Source of the DNA: Opitutales bacterium
Lineage (GTDB): Bacteria > Verrucomicrobiota > Verrucomicrobiia > Opitutales > Oceanipulchritudinaceae
Assembly (NCBI GenBank): GCA_007133065.1
Contig: SLNJ01000009.1
Location: 61,528-125,527, forward strand
Direction of reading: 5' to 3'
Length of the DNA stretch: 64,000 bases
Position numbers and translations under genes: made by a program. Shown piece by piece: positions 58,103-64,000 of the stretch. The notes beneath the pieces were generated by a model. It did no database searches. It was given only the letters and a program-made list of their open reading frames with translations, and had not been told where the DNA came from. The first letter of the stretch is position 1. Each line of letters starts with the position of its first letter.

Positions 58103-59914
58103 ATGAAAGGTCGACAGACGATGACATGCCCCAAGTATACGATCGCTTTGTTCCTCGTGATGGTGGTTACGCTGCCTTTGACGGCGGAGGATCCGGTTGA
58201 GATCGACGTTATGGTGCTCTACACGCCGGCCGCGCGCGATCATGCCGGGGATAATGAAGCAATTCAGGCGGATGTGCTTGCCGCTGTCGCAGGGGCGAAC
58301 GAGGTATTTGAGCAAAGCGGGATTCATATTGAACTGAATCTCGTTCATCAGGCTGAGGTTGATTATCTGGAGAGCGATTCGATTGTGACCGATCTCGACC
58401 GGCTCGCAGCTTCTGACGACAGTTTTATGGAGGAGGTGCACCAGCTGCGCGACGACTGGGGAGCCGACCTGGTCTCTCTCTTTCGGCGCGGCGGAGCCGG
58501 TGGGATTGCCGGTTACGCAAAGCTTCTCGAGGACGAATCGGGAAGACCCGACCTCGCCTTCAGCGTCGTTTCCGACGAGAGTGCGTTGGTCGATCACGTT
58601 TTCGTTCATGAGATCGGACACAACCTCGGGGCGGCCCATGCGCACGAGGATGATGACCAGGATGGGCTCTTCCCCTATTCCCATGGTCATCGCTTCACAG
58701 GGGATGACGACACGCACTACCGAACCGTCATGGCCTCTCCCACGAGCGATCCACCGCGAACACGCGCTCCTCGATTTTCGAGTCCGCAGGTCGAGTTCGC
58801 GGGAGTTCCAACGGGAATACCGGATGGCGAGCCCGGGGCGGCGGATAATGTCCGAACTCTTAACTTCGCGGCTGAGTCGGTCGCTGGCTACCAGGTGCAC
58901 CAACCAGAGCTGCCCGCGTTCATTCGGACCTCGCCGACTGCCTTGGGCGTTGTAAACGGAGGGGGTGTATCGTTGTCGGTCGAGGCGGCGGGAGTCCCGC
59001 CGTTGGCGCTGCAATGGTACGAAGGCGAGCCCGGAGACACCAGTCAACCGGTCGTCGGTGCCACGGCCCATGTGTTTGAGACTCCGGCGCTCACCGACGA
59101 AACCGTATACTGGGTGCGTGCGGAGAACAAGAATGGGTTCACCGACAGCGTGGCGTTCCTGGTGTCGGTTCATTCGCCGCCGGAAGGCATTACGGTGGAT
59201 CAGGAACAGAGCGAGGCGAGCAGCTACCGGCGCCTCGTTGACTTCGACATCCTCTGGCAGGAGTTCGTTCCGGAGTTCGATTATCTTGAGTCCGTTGCCG
59301 TGAGGGTCACCCGGGAGGGGGATCCCGGCGACCTGGTGCTCGCCATCACCGATGCGTCTGGAATGTTCCTCGCGGAACGCCGGCTGGACGCAGCATCGGT
59401 GAGCGACGGATTCGACTGGGTGGAGATTCCGGTCGGCATCATCCTTCCTCCGCAGAAGACATATCGCATCGTTTTGCGGACGGTAGGACCGGAAGATTCC
59501 GAGAACTCATACGGATGGCTCGGCGGGGATGACAATCCTTATCCCGGCGGTGCCAGCAGTGTCGATGAGCACTGGCCCGGATTTGATTTCATATTCCGTA
59601 CCCGAGGCGCTGATATCGGCACCGATACGCCACCCGCGTATTCGTCGATCTTTGATGATTCGGAGTACACACAAGACCTTGGAGAAGGATGGAAGTGGAA
59701 CGCACTCGGACACCTGTACGATGCTTTCTTCCCACACGTCTACTCCTTTGGCGTGGGGGACTGGCTCTTTATCATCGGGGAGAGCGAGGAGGCCTACTAC
59801 TTCTGGGCGCTGACCCATGGCTACTGGGCATATACCGGAGCGGAACTCTATCCATATTACCTGATCCTTACAGGCGAGGACTCCGGCACCTGGATCGAGG
59901 TGACAACGGATTGA
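58103..59914 (+). CDS. Secreted reprolysin-like (M12B) metalloprotease, short paralogue
   Basis: 603 residues; the start may be the ATG at 58121 (MTCPKYTIALFLVMVVTLPL), which opens the signal peptide directly. The catalytic domain has HEIGHNLGAAH (His169, His173, His179) and closely matches the protease at 44934. It then has one Ig-like domain, the jelly-roll-like domain (WQEFVPEFDYLESVAVRVTR) and the shared aromatic C-terminal module (EGWKWNALGHLYDAFFPHVY). The Ig-ASH/BACON block of the larger protease is absent, and no propeptide-like gene precedes it. Expected to degrade extracellular protein. Confidence 0.9.
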   Translation: MKGRQTMTCPKYTIALFLVMVVTLPLTAEDPVEIDVMVLYTPAARDHAGDNEAIQADVLAAVAGANEVFEQSGIHIELNLVHQAEVDYLESDSIVTDLDRLAASDDSFMEEVHQLRDDWGADLVSLFRRGGAGGIAGYAKLLEDESGRPDLAFSVVSDESALVDHVFVHEIGHNLGAAHAHEDDDQDGLFPYSHGHRFTGDDDTHYRTVMASPTSDPPRTRAPRFSSPQVEFAGVPTGIPDGEPGAADNVRTLNFAAESVAGYQVHQPELPAFIRTSPTALGVVNGGGVSLSVEAAGVPPLALQWYEGEPGDTSQPVVGATAHVFETPALTDETVYWVRAENKNGFTDSVAFLVSVHSPPEGITVDQEQSEASSYRRLVDFDILWQEFVPEFDYLESVAVRVTREGDPGDLVLAITDASGMFLAERRLDAASVSDGFDWVEIPVGIILPPQKTYRIVLRTVGPEDSENSYGWLGGDDNPYPGGASSVDEHWPGFDFIFRTRGADIGTDTPPAYSSIFDDSEYTQDLGEGWKWNALGHLYDAFFPHVYSFGVGDWLFIIGESEEAYYFWALTHGYWAYTGAELYPYYLILTGEDSGTWIEVTTD

Positions 59915-60225
59915 CGGCGGGTGCGCTCCCCGGCACGAGCTCTGCCTTGTTCGAAACACGTGGCAGCTACTATCCGATCTGCTCGTGCATGCCCGGAGCG
60001 GCTGCTCCCGTTCGATCCCGTTGTGGATGTCAAACCCGCCGTCCACGAAACGCGATCCGGATCTCGGTCGATGCATGCCACCGTGTGAAGGTCGTGTCCA
60101 AGCCCCTCATTGTGAAGCGCTGCGCGTTTGAACGCTTGCGTTTTGGGAAGCTGTGCACTATGATTGATATGTGAATCAAGCCCGCCGTTGGGTATGATGT
60201 AATGGGAAACGAATAAAAAGGCTGA
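59915..60225. other. Intergenic region between the short protease and the baeRF3-type gene
   Basis: 311 bases. No gene or family match in any frame, and no convincing terminator. A TTGGGTATGATGTAATGGG stretch at about 60188 just before the next start may belong to its promoter, but I cannot assign elements firmly. Confidence 0.4.
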
Positions 60226-61404
60226 ATGATGACGACCAGTGACTTGATCTCCACAGAACAGATTGAAAGGTTGGTGAAGGACGCTTCCGGATCTACGCTT
60301 CTCTCACTGTACATGCCGACATATCGCGCCGGTCCGGAGACACAGCAGAACCCGATTCGCTTTAGGAACCTTCTGGTCCAGGCACGCGAGCAGTTCGCGG
60401 CGCGTGGTATGCGTGACGCCGAGGTGTCCAAGCGGCTCGCTCCATTGGAAAAGCTGAGGGATGATACCCTGTTCTGGAGGCACCAGTCCGAGGGTCTGGC
60501 GTTGTTTCAAAACTCCGATCACACGGAATATTACCGACTTCCTTTGCAGATGCAGGAGACCGTTGTGGTGGGTGATCGGTTTCACCTGAAACCGCTTTTC
60601 CCATTGCTTTCGGGAGATGGACGATTCTTCGTCCTCGCGGTGAGCCAGAATGAGGCCCGATTGCTGCAGTGTACCCGCCACACCTGGTCTCAGGTTCAGG
60701 TTCCGGATATGCCGGCCGGGAAAGAGGAGGTCATGCAATATCTTGAGTCGGAGCCGAGCGTCCAGTTCCATTCGCGTACGCCCTCCGGACGCGCAGAACC
60801 GGGAGGAAACCGCCCCGCGCAATTTCACAGTCAAGGCGGAGTCAAAGACGACGTAAAAGCCAGAATATTTGAGTATTTCCGCCATGTCGATGCGGCGATT
60901 CAACCCGTGGTGCGCGATCTTCGGATCCCGATGGTTTTCGCCGGAGTCGAATACCTGCTGCCGATTTATCGCGAGGCCAATCGTTATCCGAATCTTCTGA
61001 ACCATTACCTGCCGGGAAACCCCGATCACGTGGACGATGTCGACCTCCATCACCAGGCATGGCAGCTTGTCGCTCCGGTGTTCAATACAGACCGCGAGGA
61101 GGCTGCGGATCGCTTCCAGCAACTGGAGGGCACCGCGCAGGCATCGAGCATCCTTGAGGAGGTTGTGCCTGCGGCGTGCGAGGGGAGGATTGCCGAGCTT
61201 TTCGTAGCGTGCGATCAGGCCCGTCCCGGGAGGTACGATTCAGAAAATCGCTCGGTCATTCGCCATGAAGAGACACAACCTTCCGACGGGGATCTTCTGG
61301 ATATCGCTGCGGTGAACGCCTTTCTAAACCGAGGGCGTGTGTATGCGGTTCCCACATCCGAGGTGCCGGGAGAGAACGCAGTGGCGGCGATCTACCGCTA
61401 CTGA
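60226..61404 (+). CDS. baeRF3-type (bacterial archaeo-eukaryotic release factor-like) protein
   Basis: 392 residues. It starts MMTTSDLISTEQIERLVKD, with STLLSLYMPTYRAGPETQQN, the usual opening of the baeRF3 group, and then FFVLAVSQNEARLLQCTRHT, VKARIFEYFRHVDAAIQPVV, PMVFAGVEYLLPIYREANRY and the C-terminal LDIAAVNAFLNRGRVYAVP. The central domain is related to eukaryotic peptide-chain release factor 1; some family members are proposed to rescue stalled ribosomes, but activity is not established. The GGQ motif is not visible. Its end overlaps the next, convergent gene by 7 bases. Confidence 0.85.
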   Translation: MMTTSDLISTEQIERLVKDASGSTLLSLYMPTYRAGPETQQNPIRFRNLLVQAREQFAARGMRDAEVSKRLAPLEKLRDDTLFWRHQSEGLALFQNSDHTEYYRLPLQMQETVVVGDRFHLKPLFPLLSGDGRFFVLAVSQNEARLLQCTRHTWSQVQVPDMPAGKEEVMQYLESEPSVQFHSRTPSGRAEPGGNRPAQFHSQGGVKDDVKARIFEYFRHVDAAIQPVVRDLRIPMVFAGVEYLLPIYREANRYPNLLNHYLPGNPDHVDDVDLHHQAWQLVAPVFNTDREEAADRFQQLEGTAQASSILEEVVPAACEGRIAELFVACDQARPGRYDSENRSVIRHEETQPSDGDLLDIAAVNAFLNRGRVYAVPTSEVPGENAVAAIYRY

Positions 61405-62534
61405 TCACCGGTTTGAAATCCGCCTTCGGCCGCAGTCTCCAGATCCCGGAGAAGGCGTTCCTCGAGCTCGGCGAGCTCGGGGTGGGCCGGGGCGATGGCC
61501 GAATCGGAGCGCCACTCCCGAACGAGTGTGAGCGCCGCGGCATCCAGCAAGACCTGTTCCCCAACAGTGCGCGGGCGGTCGGTTGTCAACAATCGATGGG
61601 CGACGAAACCGCTTGCGAGTGGAAACTGTGAAAGGAAAAACGCGCGGATCTTTGGTTCGGGGATGATCTCGCGCAAATAGCGCCCGAGAAATTCCCGTTC
61701 CCGGGCGTTGCGAGGATCGGCCCGCGCCATCAGCGAGGCACGCAGTCTTGGAACGTCCGAATAAGCGGGCGACTCGAGAACCTGTTGAAACCCTGCCTCG
61801 CCCGCAGCCGGCACGAGTTTCTCGAGAACCTGTGCGCCGAGCCGCTGCAGGTGAGGTGCTGTTGCCATGGCGTCCAGTAGTTCCGGAACGAGATCGACCC
61901 GAGCGGCGGCGACGAGCGCATCATGCGCCTCGGCGTACCCCGCAGTCGATTCGGCACGCCAAATCTTATCGCGCACCACGCGTTCGACCGCACGCAGAAA
62001 CGCCGGATCGGACGTCGGATCGTGAACGCGCCCGCGGTTGCGCAGCGCCAGCGCCCATTCGTCCGGAGAGTCGGAGTCCCCAAACACGTTCAGCGCATGC
62101 TCCGCAGCCGCCTCCGGAAACCAGCGGGCAAGCCATTCCATCGCCTGCGTGCGCAACGTTGGAGCGCTCACGAGGTCTCCTCCCGGACCGATGCGAAAAT
62201 CGAGGCCGAGGTTGAGATCCTCTCCTGATGCGAGTAATTCGAGCAGAATCTGCAGGCGCCTGGCAGGCGCCATTCTATGGAGTTCCGCTTCGAGATCGGC
62301 GACCACCGCCTCAGCCGACCTCTCAGCGAACCCGGTTCGCGCGGCCTCGGACAGGTCGCGTCCGGCTGGAGGTACCGCCGGTGACGGCGCCGCACGCCCG
62401 ACCGGCGGGCGCTCCGTGGACAGGGGCGATGAAGGATCGGAATCGTCGTTCAGGGACCACCAAACCGCAACTCCGAACACCGCAACCAGCAGGATTACGA
62501 CCGCAGCGTAGCGTTGGAGCAGGGTGGATGGCAT
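61398..62534 (-). CDS. Membrane-anchored hypothetical protein with helical repeats
   Basis: 378 residues. MPSTLLQRYAAVVILLVAVF then GVAVWWSLNDD is a single N-terminal membrane anchor, followed by a Pro-rich linker. The remainder is helical with a Trp/Ala-rich pattern (MEWLARWFPEAAAEHALNVF; RLGAQVLEKLVPAAGEAGFQ) that may be HEAT-like. No catalytic motif; function unknown. It converges with the baeRF3-type gene and lies 73 bases left of the SDR gene on the same strand. Confidence 0.7.
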   Translation of the reverse strand: MPSTLLQRYAAVVILLVAVFGVAVWWSLNDDSDPSSPLSTERPPVGRAAPSPAVPPAGRDLSEAARTGFAERSAEAVVADLEAELHRMAPARRLQILLELLASGEDLNLGLDFRIGPGGDLVSAPTLRTQAMEWLARWFPEAAAEHALNVFGDSDSPDEWALALRNRGRVHDPTSDPAFLRAVERVVRDKIWRAESTAGYAEAHDALVAAARVDLVPELLDAMATAPHLQRLGAQVLEKLVPAAGEAGFQQVLESPAYSDVPRLRASLMARADPRNAREREFLGRYLREIIPEPKIRAFFLSQFPLASGFVAHRLLTTDRPRTVGEQVLLDAAALTLVREWRSDSAIAPAHPELAELEERLLRDLETAAEGGFQTGDQ

Positions 62535-62607
62535 AATCCCGTAATAGGGGAGGGCGCGGTGTTCGTCAAAGGGTTGGTGAGACCCGACCGAACAGGGGAT
62601 GCGGGAA

Positions 62608-63339
62608 CTACGAGGCGTCGCGGCGGGGGAGAACGACCTCGACTGGCCAGCACGCAGGCGAGAGCGCGAGCAGCCACCTCACGGTCTCTGCGATGTCGGA
62701 CGGTTGGAGGATCTCCTCGCCGGCCGCACCGGCCATATCCGTTGCGACGAGAGCCGGGCAGATCGCCGTGGCTTTCACCCGACCGGCTTTCCCCTCGTCG
62801 GCGAGCGACTGCGTGAGCCCTACCATGCCGAACTTCGAGGCACTGTAGGTTCCCGTTCCCGCCCATGCTTCGACGCCGCAGAGGGAAGCGATATTAATGA
62901 TGTAACCGTTTACGCTTCCACCTCCTGCGCCGCTGTCGCCCGCGAGATGGGGGAATGCCTCCCGCGCGCACCAGAAGGCGCCGTACAGGTTGGTGCGCAT
63001 GGTCTGATCGAACGCCGCCGTTTCGGTTTCTGCGACGGATCCACCTCCAAAAACGCCGGCGTTGTTCACCAGCAGATCGATCGCGCCCCAGTGATCGACA
63101 ACGCTCCGTATCAAAGCGCGGCAGTCCGCTTCGCAACTCACATCCGCCTGAACGGGGATGGCCTCAATTTCGTATTGGGTGCGAAGCTCGTCGGCGACTG
63201 ATTCGTTGTGTTCCGCCCGTCTGCCCGCAATCGCAACGCGCATCCGCATTGCCGCGAGGGCGTGGGCGATCGCGTGCCCGATTCCGCTGTTGCCACCGGT
63301 TACGATGGCTATACGACCGCTCCAGTTCGCTGACGACAT
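62608..63339 (-). CDS. Short-chain dehydrogenase/reductase (SDR)
   Basis: 243 residues from the ATG at 63339 (MSSANWSGRIAIVTGGNSGI); 12 more codons are open upstream. Classical SDR: nucleotide-binding TGGNSGIGHAIAHAL, LVNNAGVFGGG, the catalytic Ser in IINIASLCG and Tyr-x-x-x-Lys in YSASKFGMVGL. It uses NAD(P)H; RRAEHNES at the end of strand 2 favours NADP. Substrate unknown. Probably co-transcribed with the membrane-anchored gene downstream. Confidence 0.92.
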   Translation of the reverse strand: MSSANWSGRIAIVTGGNSGIGHAIAHALAAMRMRVAIAGRRAEHNESVADELRTQYEIEAIPVQADVSCEADCRALIRSVVDHWGAIDLLVNNAGVFGGGSVAETETAAFDQTMRTNLYGAFWCAREAFPHLAGDSGAGGGSVNGYIINIASLCGVEAWAGTGTYSASKFGMVGLTQSLADEGKAGRVKATAICPALVATDMAGAAGEEILQPSDIAETVRWLLALSPACWPVEVVLPRRDAS

Positions 63340-63463
63340 GAGAGTGACTTTGGATGGTGGTGAGCCAGGACGCAATGCCTACTTGAACAAATGTGGCGCA
63401 AGGAGTGATACGATTGTCACGGTGCGGGGTGTTATCCGACCCGTACGTTGGAACCTGTTTTGG

Positions 63464-64000
63464 TCAGCGGTTTTGCCGGATCCGTCGTGGCGCTGATCCG
63501 TCGGGCTTGATACGGTAGCTTCCCGCTTGGAGATCCTTGAAGACCGTCGTCGTTCCGGCGGCGTCCGGCCAGACGATTTCGACACGTGTGGCTTTGTTTG
63601 CCTCGCCGAGCCCGACATGCACCAGGAAAGCATGCTGCTTGCCGGCATGTCCCCCTGGCCCCAAAAGCTGGCGGGTTTGGCTAACTTCCGGCGTTCCGGA
63701 ATCGCCGTCGAGATTTGCTTTGACTCGAACGATCGCCCCGAGGGCGTTGGCGGCGATCCCGCGAGCGGGATCGCCCTGAAGATACAGCACCAGCGAATCG
63801 CGTCCCTCAGTCGAGCCGTTGAGGAAGAGACGGGCGCGACGCTCGGGACGGGCGTCGTGCGGAGCATCCCGAGAAAGCGCTCCGCTGGCGATCGACGCCG
63901 CGCGTCGTCGCGGCGCCGGAAGCCGGTTGAAGCTCTGTCCGACGATCAGGTCCAGGGCGCCGTTGCCCGTGACGTCGGCGAGTGTGGGCATGCCGGCTCC
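63464..64000 (-). CDS. C-terminus of an FG-GAP/VCBS and ASPIC/UnbV protein (cut by window edge)
   Basis: Open to the right edge; 178 residues are visible. FG-GAP/VCBS start MPTLADVTGNGALDLIVGQS, followed by the ASPIC/UnbV domain: DPARGIAANALGAIVRVKAN, QTRQLLGPGGHAGKQHAFLV, HVGLGEANKATRVEIVWPD and FKDLQAGSYRI. These proteins are large secreted propeller proteins common in PVC and Acidobacteria. The N-terminus lies outside the window. Confidence 0.88.
   Translation of the reverse strand, partial: GAGMPTLADVTGNGALDLIVGQSFNRLPAPRRRAASIASGALSRDAPHDARPERRARLFLNGSTEGRDSLVLYLQGDPARGIAANALGAIVRVKANLDGDSGTPEVSQTRQLLGPGGHAGKQHAFLVHVGLGEANKATRVEIVWPDAAGTTTVFKDLQAGSYRIKPDGSAPRRIRQNR

Overview
The window reads as a high-GC chromosome segment from a free-living Gram-negative bacterium of the PVC group, most likely Verrucomicrobiota (Opitutae-like) or Kiritimatiellota. 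The support is the mix of gene families: sulfatases, GH172/DUF2961, DUF2264, M55 aminopeptidase, a URO-D-type methyltransferase homologue, PIG-L, tandem DUF5069, a TonB/ExbB/ExbD cluster with DUF3450, and large secreted proteins with a shared aromatic C-terminal module. Taxonomy is inference; there is no rRNA gene here.

Layout. 1-5.3 kb: a minus-strand TonB energising operon (DUF3450, large ExbB, small ExbB, ExbD, TonB, TPR protein). 5.7-10.7 kb: rpmI-rplT-pheS-pheT-marC, with no infC in front of rpmI. 10.8-13.5 kb: a small outer-membrane barrel gene with a strong terminator, tRNA-Leu(CAG) with an integrase remnant beside it, a tandem DUF5069 gene, a small conserved gene and an initiator tRNA with an unusual anticodon stem. 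13.7-15.3 kb: a GH5-like hydrolase and a cupin.

15.4-22.3 kb: a 6.9 kb integrated element bounded by 52-bp direct repeats of the 3' part of a tRNA(CAU) gene. It has a tyrosine integrase at one end, an AlpA-type helix-turn-helix protein, a winged-helix replication-like protein, a chain of small overlapping genes and a P27-type terminase small subunit. It has no large terminase, portal, capsid or lysis gene. This is the layout of a phage-inducible chromosomal island (phage satellite) and is the most notable part of the window.

22.4-30.2 kb: GH172, a stand-alone receiver, an ACT protein, a P1B-type metal ATPase next to a DtxR/MntR-family regulator with a perfect 19-bp palindrome at the ATPase start, a secreted amidase and a PhyH oxygenase. 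30.6-57.8 kb: a region for glycan and sulfate-ester breakdown: secreted CotH protein, M55 peptidase, two propeller proteins, three S1-type sulfatases, a URO-D-type protein, a sugar isomerase-like protein, an MBL hydrolase, PIG-L deacetylase, Gfo/Idh/MocA oxidoreductase, DUF2264 protein and a secreted tandem alpha/beta-hydrolase. Most of the sugar-acting enzymes have no signal peptide, suggesting that late steps of sulfated-glycan breakdown occur in the cytoplasm. Two secreted reprolysin-like metalloproteases (44.9 and 58.1 kb) and the CotH protein share a C-terminal module.

60.2-64 kb: a baeRF3-type protein, a membrane-anchored unknown, an SDR and the end of an ASPIC/UnbV protein cut by the window edge.
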